From the NCBI GenBank assembly GCA_937919085.1, contig CALFRN010000115.1, positions 1 through 33,516 on the forward strand: DNA of 33,516 nt. Direction: 5' to 3'. Position numbers and translations under genes: made by a program. Source of the DNA: an uncultured Reyranella sp. (lineage in GTDB: Bacteria; Pseudomonadota; Alphaproteobacteria; Reyranellales; Reyranellaceae). The notes below the pieces were generated by a model that saw only the letters and a program-made list of their open reading frames with translations, had not been told where the DNA came from and did not search any database. Shown in pieces: positions 1-8,721 of this stretch. Position 1 is the first letter of the stretch. Every line of letters starts with the position of its first letter.

Positions 1-1344
1 GCAGAGCACCTCATTCGCGCCGGCCTCGCCTATGTCGACGACACGCCGCCCGACGAGATGCGGGCGATGCGCGGCACGCTGACTGAACCGGGCCGCCCTT
101 CGCCGAATCGCGACCGTTCGGTGGAAGCGAATCTCGGCCTGTTTCGCGACATGCGCGCCGGCAAGTTTGCCAACGGCGCCTGCGTGCTGCGGGCGAAGAT
201 CGACCTTGCGTCCGGCAACATGAACCTGCGCGACCCCGTGCTGTATCGCATACTGCATGTGCCTCACCCGCGCACCGGCATGCAGTGGCGCATCTACCCG
301 ACCTACGATTTCGCGCACGGCCAGTCCGACGCCTTGGAGCACGTCACGCATTCGCTCTGCACTCTGGAGTTCGCGGACCATCGTCCGCTCTACGACTGGT
401 TCCTTGACCACTTGCCGGTGCCGGCGCGCCCACGCCAAACCGAATTTGCCCGCCTCAATATCGGCTATACCGTCCTTTCCAAGCGCTACCTGACGGATCT
501 GGTACGGCGCGGCATCGTCAGTGGCTGGGACGATCCGCGCATGCCGACTCTCGCAGGCCTGCGCCGCCGCGGCGTGCCGCCGGCGGCGATCCGCGACTTC
601 GTTCGGCGCATCGGCATGTCCAAGGCCAACAGCGTCGTCGATCTGGCCATGTTCGATCATGCGATACGCGATCATCTCAACCAGGCGGCTGAGCGACGCA
701 TGGCGGTCCTGCGGCCGCTCAAACTCGTGATCGAGAATTTTCCCGAAGACCACGTTGAAGAGCTGGAGGCCGTCAACCATCCGGGGAATCCAGGCGCGGG
801 CACGCGTCCCCTTCGCTTCGGCAGGGAAATCTTCGTCGAGCGCGACGACTTCATGGAGAATCCGTCGAACAAGTTCTTCCGGCTGGCCGTGGGACGAGAA
901 GTCAGGCTGCGCTACGCCTATCTCGTCACCTGCCGCGAGGTGGTCAAGGATGCCGCCGGCAACGTCGTGGAACTGCGCTGCACCTACGATCCTGCGAGCC
1001 GCGGCGGTAACGCGCCGGACGGTCGCAAAGTAAAGGCCACCCTGCACTGGGTGTCCGCACGGGACGCTCTTCCCGCCGAAGTCCGATTGTACAGCACGCT
1101 CTTCAACCGCCCTGACCCGGGCGCCGGTGGCGATCTGGACGCCGACCTGAATCCAGGCTCGCTCGAAGTCCTGTCGGGCGCGCTGCTGGAGCCCTCATTG
1201 GCGGAGACGGCTGCCGGGGAAGCCGTGCAGTTTGAGCGGCAGGGCTATTTTTGCCCGGACCTAGCGAGCCGGTCGAAGGCTCTGGTGTTCAACCGCACGA
1301 TCGAGCTGCGGGACACCTGGGCAAAGGTGCAGGTCCGGAGTTAA
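1..1344 (+). CDS. glnS: Glutaminyl-tRNA synthetase, 3' part (5' end outside window)
   Basis: Class I glutaminyl-tRNA synthetase, which charges tRNA-Gln with glutamine in the cytoplasm. The reading frame is open from base 1, so the gene starts upstream; 447 residues and the stop codon are visible, and the Rossmann-fold N terminus with the HIGH motif is missing. Typical GlnS segments are present: RDRSVEANL, LRAKIDLAS, RDPVLYRI, YPTYDFAH, HSLCTLEF followed by RPLYDW, the KMSKS-type loop as VLSKR, and WDDPRMPTLAGLRRRG. The remaining C-terminal ~200 residues fit the two anticodon-binding beta-barrels. HSLCTLEF separates GlnS from bacterial GltX. Many alphaproteobacteria lack GlnS and make Gln-tRNA by amidation through GatCAB, so its presence next to gltA, where gltX is often found, is worth noting. 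An EamA transporter gene follows after 82 bases on the same strand. Confidence 0.95.
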   Translation, partial: AEHLIRAGLAYVDDTPPDEMRAMRGTLTEPGRPSPNRDRSVEANLGLFRDMRAGKFANGACVLRAKIDLASGNMNLRDPVLYRILHVPHPRTGMQWRIYPTYDFAHGQSDALEHVTHSLCTLEFADHRPLYDWFLDHLPVPARPRQTEFARLNIGYTVLSKRYLTDLVRRGIVSGWDDPRMPTLAGLRRRGVPPAAIRDFVRRIGMSKANSVVDLAMFDHAIRDHLNQAAERRMAVLRPLKLVIENFPEDHVEELEAVNHPGNPGAGTRPLRFGREIFVERDDFMENPSNKFFRLAVGREVRLRYAYLVTCREVVKDAAGNVVELRCTYDPASRGGNAPDGRKVKATLHWVSARDALPAEVRLYSTLFNRPDPGAGGDLDADLNPGSLEVLSGALLEPSLAETAAGEAVQFERQGYFCPDLASRSKALVFNRTIELRDTWAKVQVRS

Positions 1345-1426
1345 GAGTAGCGATGCCCCGAGACGAAGCGCGATTGCTGTCTGCGGCCGGATAGATCGGT
1401 CCGCGCGATGCCCGCAGGCTCCACCC

Positions 1427-2326
1427 ATGAGCCTGCGTGTCTGGATCTGGCTGGTGTCGCTGTCCGTCCTCTGGGGCGGGTCGTTCTTCTTCGCCAAAGT
1501 GGCCGTTGCCGAGTTACGCCCGTTAACGGTCGTCTTCGGTCGCGTCGCCCTTGCCGCATTCGCACTGAATCTGTCGCTCCGGCTGACCGGCCAGAGCCTC
1601 TTCCGGCGCGAAACGCCCTGGGCCGCCTTCATGATCATGGGGTTGCTGAACAACATGATCCCCTTCAGCCTGATCTTCTGGGGTCAGACCCAGATCGCCT
1701 CGGGACTGGCTTCGATCCTGAACGCCACGACGCCGCTCTTCACCCTCGTCGTCGCGCACCTGGCAACGCGTGACGAAAAGATCAACGTGGCCAGGGTCGC
1801 CGCCTTGCTTGCCGGAGCGGCTGGCGTGACGTTGCTGGTCGGCCCAGACGTCCTTGAGGCCAGTTCGGGTCTCTGGGGCCAGATGGCTTGCCTGGGGGCA
1901 GCCCTCTCCTACGCCTTCGCTGGCGTCTATGGCCGCCGCTTCCAGAGCTTGGGCGTGGCGCCGATGCACGCCGCCGCCGGACAGGTCACCGTGAGTGCCG
2001 TGTTGATTCTGCCGATCATGCTGGTCGTCGACCGGCCTTGGACCCTGCCTGCCGCACCGTCGTCCGAGGTCTGGGCAGCGCTGGCCGGCCTGGCATTGCT
2101 GTCGACGGCCCTCGCATATGTTCTCTATTTCCGGATTCTCGCCGCCGCCGGCGCGACCAACTTGCTGCTTGTTACATTCCTGATACCGGTTACCGCCATC
2201 CTGCTCGGCGCCGCCGTCCTGGGGGAAAGCCTCGAACTCCGGCACTTCGCCGGAATGGCCCTGATCGGGGTCGGCCTGGCGGCGATGGACGGCCGGATCG
2301 CCTCCCTGCTACGCGGCGCGAAATAG
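1427..2326 (+). CDS. EamA-family (DMT superfamily) transporter
   Basis: A 299-residue inner-membrane protein of the drug/metabolite transporter superfamily, built from two EamA repeats (about residues 7-135 and 150-288) with about ten predicted transmembrane helices. The N-terminal helix carries LWGGSFFFAKVAV. The first repeat ends in LNATTPLFTLVVAHL, and the second contains LSTALAYVLYFRILAAAGA and FLIPVTAILLGAAVLGE, all typical of the family. The substrate cannot be read from the sequence; family members export amino acids, metabolites or drugs. The ATG at 1427 begins right at the usual N terminus, but no strong Shine-Dalgarno sequence precedes it. The gene lies between glnS and gltA on the same strand. 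A weak 5-bp hairpin follows the stop codon at 2346-2359. Confidence 0.88.
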   Translation: MSLRVWIWLVSLSVLWGGSFFFAKVAVAELRPLTVVFGRVALAAFALNLSLRLTGQSLFRRETPWAAFMIMGLLNNMIPFSLIFWGQTQIASGLASILNATTPLFTLVVAHLATRDEKINVARVAALLAGAAGVTLLVGPDVLEASSGLWGQMACLGAALSYAFAGVYGRRFQSLGVAPMHAAAGQVTVSAVLILPIMLVVDRPWTLPAAPSSEVWAALAGLALLSTALAYVLYFRILAAAGATNLLLVTFLIPVTAILLGAAVLGESLELRHFAGMALIGVGLAAMDGRIASLLRGAK

Positions 2327-2443
2327 CGGTCTATCGGTGCAATTGCGCCTCCGTAGGCGGCTTGTTAGGGTGCTTGCGAACCCGGTGCAACCGCCTTCAC
2401 GCGGTATCGCGCCTTGCCCAAATCGAGCTGAAAAGAGTTCCCC

Positions 2444-3742
2444 ATGGCCAAGTCAACCGCGACCCTGACCGACAACGAAACCGGCAAGACTTATGAAATG
2501 CCGGTCATCCACGGCACGATCGGGCCGCGACTGGTCGATATCCGCAAGTTCTACGGCGAATCAGGGATGTTCACCTACGACCCCGGCTTCACTTCAACCG
2601 GCTCGTGCGGCTCCAAGATCACCTATATCGACGGCGACCAGGGCATTCTGCTGCACCGCGGCTACAACATTGCCGAACTCGCAGAACAGAGCGACTTCAT
2701 GGAAGTTGCCTATCTGTTGATGAAGGGCGAACTGCCCAACAAGGCGCAGAAGGAAAAGTTCGACAAGGATGTCACGAACCACACGATGGTTCACGAACAG
2801 CTCAGCCACTTCTACCGCGGCTTCCGTCGTGACGCCCATCCGATGGCAATTTGCTGTGGCGTGGTCGGCGCCCTGTCCGCCTTCTATCACGACTCGCTCG
2901 ACATCAACGATCCGCACCAGCGCATGGTTGCGTCCTACCGTCTCGTCGCCAAGATGCCGACGATCGCAGCGATGGCTTACAAGTATTCAGTTGGCCAGCC
3001 GTTCGTTTATCCGAGCAACGATCTTTCCTACGCTGCCAATTTCCTGCGCATGATGTTCTCGGTGCCAGCCGAAGAGTATGAAATCAATCCGGTGATCGAA
3101 AAGGCGATGGACCGCATCCTGATGCTCCACGCCGACCACGAGCAGAATGCCTCGACGTCCACGGTGAGGCTGGCCGGCTCGTCGGGCGCCAATCCGTTCG
3201 CGTGCATTGCCGCCGGTATCGCATCGCTGTGGGGTCCCAGTCACGGCGGCGCCAACGAAGCCGTCATCAACATGCTGAATGAAATCGGCGGCAAGCAGAA
3301 CATCCCGGGCTTCCTGTCTCGCGTGAAGGACAAGAACGACCATACCCGCCTCATGGGCTTCGGCCATCGCGTGTACAAGAACTACGATCCGCGCGCCAAG
3401 GTCATGCGGCAGACCTGCCACGAGGTGCTGACTTCTCTCGGCGTCTCGCATGATCCGCTGCTCGAACTTGCCATGGAGATGGAACAGATCGCGCTGAAGG
3501 ACGACTACTTCGTTTCCAAGAAGCTCTATCCGAATGTCGATTTCTATTCGGGGATCATTTTCCGCGCGATCGGCATTCCGACGTCGATGTTCACCGTCCT
3601 GTTCGCCGTGGCGCGCACGGTGGGCTGGGTGTCGCAGTGGAACGAAATGATCGAAGACCCCGACCAGAAAATCGGCCGTCCACGCCAGCTCTACAACGGC
3701 CAGACCGAGCGACCCTACAAGCCGCTGCATATGCGGAGCTAG
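2444..3742 (+). CDS. gltA: Citrate synthase, type II
   Basis: Condenses acetyl-CoA and oxaloacetate to citrate, the entry step of the TCA cycle. The protein has 432 residues, the usual length for Gram-negative type II (hexameric) citrate synthases. The catalytic triad is recognisable as His267 (in SHGGAN), His308 (in [13 protein letters not shown]) and Asp366 (in YPNVDFYSG). The segment [14 protein letters not shown] is also diagnostic. The N-terminal ~60 residues form the small beta domain typical of the NADH-sensitive type, but I cannot tell whether regulation by NADH is kept. The ATG at 2444 has only a weak purine-rich stretch (AAAAGAG) upstream. The 117-base gap before it probably holds its promoter, but I see no convincing -35/-10 pair. 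In many alphaproteobacteria gltA is followed by the lpx cluster, which is absent here. Confidence 0.97.
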   Translation: MAKSTATLTDNETGKTYEMPVIHGTIGPRLVDIRKFYGESGMFTYDPGFTSTGSCGSKITYIDGDQGILLHRGYNIAELAEQSDFMEVAYLLMKGELPNKAQKEKFDKDVTNHTMVHEQLSHFYRGFRRDAHPMAICCGVVGALSAFYHDSLDINDPHQRMVASYRLVAKMPTIAAMAYKYSVGQPFVYPSNDLSYAANFLRMMFSVPAEEYEINPVIEKAMDRILMLHADHEQNASTSTVRLAGSSGANPFACIAAGIASLWGPSHGGANEAVINMLNEIGGKQNIPGFLSRVKDKNDHTRLMGFGHRVYKNYDPRAKVMRQTCHEVLTSLGVSHDPLLELAMEMEQIALKDDYFVSKKLYPNVDFYSGIIFRAIGIPTSMFTVLFAVARTVGWVSQWNEMIEDPDQKIGRPRQLYNGQTERPYKPLHMRS

Positions 3743-3772
3743 TTCGCGATCCGGGGAGGAAAGCGAGAGGAT

Positions 3773-3967
3773 ATGGCGAGAACATCGAATGGACCGAACC
3801 GGGCGGCGACCTGGGCGGTCGCGCAGAAGCCGAGGCCGAGGTCGCGTGTGGTGCGACTAGGCAGAGCTGCCAACGACAATTATCACCGGCATGGTACGCT
3901 TGCGCGCGTTCTGAAACTTGGAGTGGCGGCGGCGCTGCTGACGCTTCTCGCCTGGTGGACGATCTAG
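3773..3967 (+). CDS. Hypothetical 64-residue putative membrane protein
   Basis: I do not recognise a family. The predicted protein is strongly basic in its first ~35 residues (KPRPRSRVVRLGR, then AANDN), followed by one hydrophobic segment at about residues 46-63 (LKLGVAAALLTLLAWW) that would span the membrane once, ending almost at the C terminus. The topology is that of a tail-anchored or small single-pass protein with a positively charged cytoplasmic arm. The ATG at 3773 follows GGGGAGG and AGAGG stretches 6-15 bases upstream, which supports translation. The ORF starts 30 bases after gltA on the same strand and ends 11 bases before the convergent gloA stop. It sits where lpx genes are usually found. 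It could still be a chance ORF. Confidence 0.5.
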   Translation: MARTSNGPNRAATWAVAQKPRPRSRVVRLGRAANDNYHRHGTLARVLKLGVAAALLTLLAWWTI

Positions 3968-3978
3968 AAAGCCGGGCC

Positions 3979-4386
3979 CTACTTCCGCTCTATCAACTCG
4001 ATCTTGTAGCCGTCCGGATCCTCAACAAAGGCAATTACGGTCGTGCCGAACTGGACAGGTCCGGGAGCGCGCGTGACTTTTCCGCCAGCTTTCGTGACTT
4101 CATCGCAGACGCCATAGACATCCGGTACACCTATGGCGAGATGGCCGAAGCCGCTTCCCAATTCGTAGGGCTTGGCCTGATCCCAGTTGTGCGTCAGTTC
4201 TACAACGCAGTGCTCTTTTTCATCACCATAGCCGACGAACGCCAGGCTGTATTTCCCCCCCGGAACATCCCGCTTTCGAAGCAGTTTCATTCCCATCGGG
4301 CCCGTGTAGAAGGCCAGCGACTTGTCGAGATCCAAGACGCGGATCATCGTGTGCAGCATGCGGTAATTGGTAGAGGCATCGGCCAT
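3979..4386 (-). CDS. gloA: Lactoylglutathione lyase (glyoxalase I)
   Basis: Converts the hemithioacetal of methylglyoxal and glutathione to S-lactoylglutathione, the first step of cytosolic methylglyoxal detoxification. The 135-residue protein consists of one pair of beta-alpha-beta-beta-beta vicinal-oxygen-chelate modules. The four expected metal ligands are visible: His12 (LHTMIRV), Glu63 (CVVELTHNW), His82 (FGHLAIGV) and Glu130 (YKIELIE). Length and ligand spacing match the short, Ni/Co-type bacterial enzyme. The gene is the last of the long minus-strand block and begins 11 bases after the fabZ stop codon, so the two are probably cotranscribed. It occupies the position where lpxA normally follows fabZ. 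Confidence 0.95.
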   Translation of the reverse strand: MADASTNYRMLHTMIRVLDLDKSLAFYTGPMGMKLLRKRDVPGGKYSLAFVGYGDEKEHCVVELTHNWDQAKPYELGSGFGHLAIGVPDVYGVCDEVTKAGGKVTRAPGPVQFGTTVIAFVEDPDGYKIELIERK

Positions 4387-4397
4387 TTCGGTCTCTC

Positions 4398-4874
4398 CTA
4401 CCGGTCTCGGATCATGGCAGCGAACGTCGCCTCGGCGGCCAACTTGCCGTCAACCATCGCCCTGCCCGCAAGTTTCCAGACATTTGACCGGCTCTGAAGC
4501 TTCTCCACGTGAAGTTCGAGACGGTCGCCGGGCGTCACGGGCAGCCGAAACCTTGCGCCGTCAATCGACATGAAATAGACAAGCTTCCCTTCCGACTTGG
4601 CGCCGAACGTGGCCACGACCAGGACGGCCGCGGTCTGCGCCATCGCCTCGACGATCAGGACTCCTGGCATTACCGGCTCGGACGGGAAGTGGCCCTGGAA
4701 GAACGGCTCGTTGATACTGACATTCTTGATGCCGACGGCACTGCGGTCGAGTTCCATATCGACCACGCGATCGACCATCAACATCGGGTAGCGATGCGGA
4801 ATCATCTGCAGAATGCGCCGGATGTCCACGGCCGTGACCGCAGATAGGCCGGCCTTGTCGGTCTGGATGTTCAT
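4398..4874 (-). CDS. fabZ: 3-hydroxyacyl-[ACP] dehydratase FabZ
   Basis: Dehydrates 3-hydroxyacyl-ACP to trans-2-enoyl-ACP in type II fatty-acid synthesis. The 158-residue hot-dog-fold protein shows the family landmarks: [13 protein letters not shown] near the N terminus, then [21 protein letters not shown] with catalytic His62 and Glu76 on the central helix. The length is normal. It starts 18 bases after the bamA stop codon. In most Gram-negative bacteria skp and lpxD separate bamA from fabZ, and lpxA follows fabZ; here both neighbours are missing, so FabZ keeps its fatty-acid role but has lost the local link to lipid A synthesis. Confidence 0.96.
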   Translation of the reverse strand: MNIQTDKAGLSAVTAVDIRRILQMIPHRYPMLMVDRVVDMELDRSAVGIKNVSINEPFFQGHFPSEPVMPGVLIVEAMAQTAAVLVVATFGAKSEGKLVYFMSIDGARFRLPVTPGDRLELHVEKLQSRSNVWKLAGRAMVDGKLAAEATFAAMIRDR

Positions 4875-4892
4875 GCGGCCACCATCATGCGC

Positions 4893-7202
4893 CTAGAATC
4901 GAGTGCCGAAGCTGAAACGAAAGTTTTGCGTCTTATCCCAGGGATCCTGAATAAGCGGGAAAGAGTAGTCTATGCGGATCGGTCCGAACGGCGACACCCA
5001 TTGGATACCAATGCCTGTGGCAACGCGCATCAATTGGCTGTCGAGGATCGATGCCCCGAAGTTGGTGGCCTGGTTGCCCCAAAGAGAACCGGTATCGACA
5101 AAGGCTTTGCCCATCAGGCCGAATTCTTTCGGGATGCCATAGAGCGGGAAGCTCAGTTCGGCAGTCGTCGCGTAGAAGAATTGGCCGCCCAGCGAGTCGG
5201 CGGTCCCGGCGTCACGGGGACCGACGCCGGCGACGGCAAATCCGCGCAGATTGTCGCCACCGAGGAAGAAGAGGTTGTTGAGTCGCAGGTTGGTGCTGCC
5301 GAATGGCAGCACGATGCCGGCCGAACCGCCAACCGATATGACAAACTCGTCGAACAGACTATGGAAATACACCGCATCAACGGTCGTGCGGAAGTACTGC
5401 TCGGTTCCGATGGCTCCTGCAACTGCAATGGTGTTGCGCAGCAACCATCCCTTGGTAGTGTTGAGTCGTACGTCGCGCGTGTCCCATGACAGAGTCTCGG
5501 AAATTTCCGAAACCGTCGCATAGCCCGCCTGTGCCTGAACAACAGGAGAAGCCCAAGGCTGGACATCGTAGATGTTTGTCTGCCGCAAGGTATATCGAAC
5601 GACTTGCCGAACATACTCGCTGTAGGCCCAGCCGCTGCGCAAGGCGAAGCCGACACTGGCATCGCTATAGTTCGCGACGGCCTGTCGATCGTTCGACGTC
5701 CGGAAAATGTCGATTCCGGCCACCATCTGCCGATCAAGAAAGTACGGCTCGGTAAAGCTCAAATCGATATTCGTGCTCAGCGTACCGAGGGACAGACCCA
5801 AGCGAAGCTCCTGGCCTTTACCGAGAAGGTTACGCTCCCTGATCGAAATATCGCCCACGATGCCCGCAGTGCTGGAGTAGCCGGCACCGAACGAAAGGTC
5901 GCCCGTGCTCTGCTCGACGACCTGGACTTCGAGGTTGGTCTTGTCCGGCGCCGAGCCGGGCGTCGGTGAAATGTCGACTTTCTCGAAGAAGCCAAGCGCC
6001 TTCAGTCGCTCCTGGCTGCGGCGTAGCTTGGCGGTACTGAAGGCATCGCCCTCGGCAAGGCGGAACTCGCGGCGGATCACTCTGTCGAGCGTGCGGGTGT
6101 TACCGGAAATATTGATGCGCTCGACATAGACCCGGGGGCCCTCCTGGACGTCGAAGGTTACATCGATCGTCTTGGTGTCCTTGTTGCGCCGGATATTGGG
6201 CCGAACCTCCACGAACGCGTAGCCAAGAGAACCGACCAGATCCGTCAGGGCCTTGATGGTCTGCTCGACTTCGGTCGAATCGTACCAATCGCCTTCCGAC
6301 ATCAGGAGGTAGCGTTTCAGTACATCGACATCCAGTCCCTGAAACCGGGAGGACACGTCGACCTCGCCGAACTTGTAGCGATCGCCTTCGCTGATCGTGA
6401 ACGTCAGGAAGAACCCCTCACGGCTCGGCGACAGTTCGGCGACCGCCGAGACGACCCGGAAGTCGGCGTATCCTTCGGTAAGGTAGAACTTACGCAACAA
6501 CTCGCGGTCAAGATTGAGACGGTCCGGATCGAAGCGATCGTCCGATGCCAGGAAGCGCCACCACGCACTCTCGGCCGTCCTGATCTGGCCACGCAGAGTC
6601 CCGTCGCTGAACGCCTCGTTGCCAACGAAGGTAATGCGCTTGATGCCTGTCACGTCGCCTTCGTTGATCTCGAAAACGAGATCAACACGGCCTTGCTCAA
6701 GCTTGATAACCTTGGGCTCGACCGATGCGTTGTACCTGCCGCCCCGACGGTAGATGGTGAGTATTCGGTCGACGTCGGATTGCACGCGGGCACGTGTGAA
6801 AACCTGCCGCGCTCTTGACTGCACTTCGTCGCGCAGTTTGTCGTCTTCGATCTTGTTGTTGCCCTCGAACGCGACGCGATTGATGATTGGATTCTCGGTT
6901 AGCTTGACGACCAGCGTCGAGCCCTGCATTTCGATGACCACGTCCGCAAAGAGACCTGTGCCGAACAGTGCCTTCAGGGATCGGTCTGCCGCAGCCGCGT
7001 CGTACGGTTGGCCCACCTTCAATTGGAGGTATGACCGGACGGTTTCTACTTCGGCGCGAACATTGCCCTGAATTTGAACAGCGGTAATCGTGCCACCGGC
7101 GGCGGCTCCGCCACGTTGAGCGTACGCCGTCGTACCGAATGCAAAAACTGCCGCGGCAACAGCCAATGCGACCAAACGAACGATCAAGCTCACTCCCGGC
7201 AC
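4893..7202 (-). CDS. bamA: Outer membrane protein assembly factor BamA (Omp85)
   Basis: Core of the BAM machine that folds and inserts beta-barrel proteins into the outer membrane. The predicted protein has 769 residues. A signal peptide (hydrophobic about 6-22, likely cleaved after AYA at residue 28) is followed by five POTRA domains to about residue 430, the last beginning near VYVERINISGNTRTLDRVI, and then a 16-strand Omp85 barrel. The barrel contains the lid-loop motif as DNLRGFAV and ends in an aromatic C terminus (FRFSFGTRF). The start used is the GTG at 7202; the GTG three codons later (7193) is an equally possible start. A 109-base gap separates it from the upstream rseP and may carry its own promoter, but I could not make out convincing elements. 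The expected downstream skp and lpxD are absent. Confidence 0.96.
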   Translation of the reverse strand: MPGVSLIVRLVALAVAAAVFAFGTTAYAQRGGAAAGGTITAVQIQGNVRAEVETVRSYLQLKVGQPYDAAAADRSLKALFGTGLFADVVIEMQGSTLVVKLTENPIINRVAFEGNNKIEDDKLRDEVQSRARQVFTRARVQSDVDRILTIYRRGGRYNASVEPKVIKLEQGRVDLVFEINEGDVTGIKRITFVGNEAFSDGTLRGQIRTAESAWWRFLASDDRFDPDRLNLDRELLRKFYLTEGYADFRVVSAVAELSPSREGFFLTFTISEGDRYKFGEVDVSSRFQGLDVDVLKRYLLMSEGDWYDSTEVEQTIKALTDLVGSLGYAFVEVRPNIRRNKDTKTIDVTFDVQEGPRVYVERINISGNTRTLDRVIRREFRLAEGDAFSTAKLRRSQERLKALGFFEKVDISPTPGSAPDKTNLEVQVVEQSTGDLSFGAGYSSTAGIVGDISIRERNLLGKGQELRLGLSLGTLSTNIDLSFTEPYFLDRQMVAGIDIFRTSNDRQAVANYSDASVGFALRSGWAYSEYVRQVVRYTLRQTNIYDVQPWASPVVQAQAGYATVSEISETLSWDTRDVRLNTTKGWLLRNTIAVAGAIGTEQYFRTTVDAVYFHSLFDEFVISVGGSAGIVLPFGSTNLRLNNLFFLGGDNLRGFAVAGVGPRDAGTADSLGGQFFYATTAELSFPLYGIPKEFGLMGKAFVDTGSLWGNQATNFGASILDSQLMRVATGIGIQWVSPFGPIRIDYSFPLIQDPWDKTQNFRFSFGTRF

Positions 7203-7311
7203 TTTCCGGACCTGCCGATAGCCACATTCAGGAACGCCGCTTCATAGACCGGCTTCAACGACTTAGCCACTCTTTTTGTCCCCAATTCCAACCATCCAAG
7301 TAGCGTTAAAA

Positions 7312-8691
7312 TCAACGCAGCAACAGCTTAATGTCGTTGAACGTCGCGATCAGTGCCACACCAATCACCAGTGCAAATCCAACCCTGAGCCCGAGTTCCT
7401 GCGCCTTCAGGCTGAGTGGTTTCCCCCGGACGGCCTCGTAAAGATACATCACCAGATGGCCGCCATCGAGCATCGGTATGGGGAGCAGATTGAATACGCC
7501 AAGTACCACAGACAGAGCGATCATAAGATTGAGAATTCCGATCCAGCCGGCGTGTGAGGCCTCGCCGGCTGCTTTGGCAATACGGATCGGTCCGCCCAAC
7601 TCGTCGACCGGCCGTGTCGCCGTCAGAATCTGGCCGATCGACGTATAAAACATCGTCGTCATGCCCCAAACGGCCCGCACGCCTGCACCCATGGCGCCCA
7701 ACACTCCGTGGCCTCGGAGCTCCGTAATTCCTGCCTGCCGGATGCCGAGTCGGCCAATGAGCTGCTCCTTGCCGGCGCAGTCGACCACTCTGTCGGCAGC
7801 CGGGACGATGGTCGTCTCTTGATGGCTGCCATCGCGATCGTATTTGACGACCAGTGGCTGCCCAGCGCGGCCGCCGATAATCTCGGGAATCCGTGAGAAA
7901 TAATCGACCGGCTTGCCCTCGATCTCGAGCAGCAGGTCACCTACCTTGAGACCGGCCGCCTCGGCTGGGCCGTTTACTGCGAATCCTCCGACTACCGGAC
8001 GGGAGAGTTGATCCAACCCCAACTCGCCATAGCGCATCGTGTTGTTGTAGCGATCGGTGCGCTCGCAAAGCTGAGGGATGATTTCACCCTGCAGCAACTG
8101 ACCGCCCCGACGAAACTCGACTGACATGGGTTTTGCCCAGTAGAGGAACTGCGCCGACTGTATGTCCTCGTAACGGTCGACCCTGCTGTCAGCCAAACGA
8201 ACGATCTCATCGCCGGTTCGAAGCCCCGCCCTGGCTGCAGGCCCGTCGGCCCGGACCCCGACCGTTGCCGGTGAATAAGGCTCGCCAGCAACAAGGAATA
8301 CGGTGGTCAATACGACGAACGCGAACAGCAGATTGGCCACCGGCCCGCCCAGCACGACGGCCGCACGCGCGTATAGGGGCTGCGCGAAGAAACTGCCGCG
8401 CCTTTGTTCATCAGTAAGTGGAATTCCGGACGGCGTTGTGCTGGTCTCATCGCTATCGCCGAGGAACTTCACGTAGCCGCCAAGAGGAATCGCCGAGACC
8501 TTCCAGCGAGTGCCGTTACGATCGGTCCGGCCAAACAACTCTGGCCCGAACCCAATCGAGAAAACCTCGGCGTGAATGCCGAAACGGCGTGCCACCCAGT
8601 AGTGGCCGTATTCGTGAATAAACACGAGCAACGTCAGAACCAGCACAAAGTACGGCAGGTATGTAGTAAACAGACTGATGACGCTTTCCAT
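7312..8691 (-). CDS. rseP: RIP metalloprotease RseP (site-2 protease)
   Basis: Inner-membrane zinc protease that cleaves transmembrane segments, classically the anti-sigma factor RseA and leftover signal peptides. The 459-residue protein has the zinc motif HEYGH at residues 26-30 in the first membrane helix and the second active-site motif LDGGH at about 408-412 near the C terminus. Between them lie two PDZ-like segments (GLRTGDEIVRLADSRVD and GLKVGDLLLEIEGKPVD) that gate substrate access. Length and order match the family. It lies between dxr (30 bases upstream) and bamA, the classical arrangement that couples envelope-stress proteolysis to outer-membrane assembly. Confidence 0.96.
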   Translation of the reverse strand: MESVISLFTTYLPYFVLVLTLLVFIHEYGHYWVARRFGIHAEVFSIGFGPELFGRTDRNGTRWKVSAIPLGGYVKFLGDSDETSTTPSGIPLTDEQRRGSFFAQPLYARAAVVLGGPVANLLFAFVVLTTVFLVAGEPYSPATVGVRADGPAARAGLRTGDEIVRLADSRVDRYEDIQSAQFLYWAKPMSVEFRRGGQLLQGEIIPQLCERTDRYNNTMRYGELGLDQLSRPVVGGFAVNGPAEAAGLKVGDLLLEIEGKPVDYFSRIPEIIGGRAGQPLVVKYDRDGSHQETTIVPAADRVVDCAGKEQLIGRLGIRQAGITELRGHGVLGAMGAGVRAVWGMTTMFYTSIGQILTATRPVDELGGPIRIAKAAGEASHAGWIGILNLMIALSVVLGVFNLLPIPMLDGGHLVMYLYEAVRGKPLSLKAQELGLRVGFALVIGVALIATFNDIKLLLR

Positions 8692-8721
8692 ATTTCACTA
8701 CATCATTATTATCATGTAATT

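Noticed and set aside
2346..2359. Small hairpin CGCCT-CCGT-AGGCG after the EamA gene
   Set aside because: Only five base pairs with no U-tract; too weak to list as a terminator.
3968..3978. Terminator between the convergent 64-codon ORF and gloA
   Set aside because: The gap has only 11 bases and no stem-loop could be found in it.
7203..7311. Envelope-stress sigma factor promoter upstream of bamA
   Set aside because: No -35/-10 pair with acceptable spacing could be found by eye in this gap.
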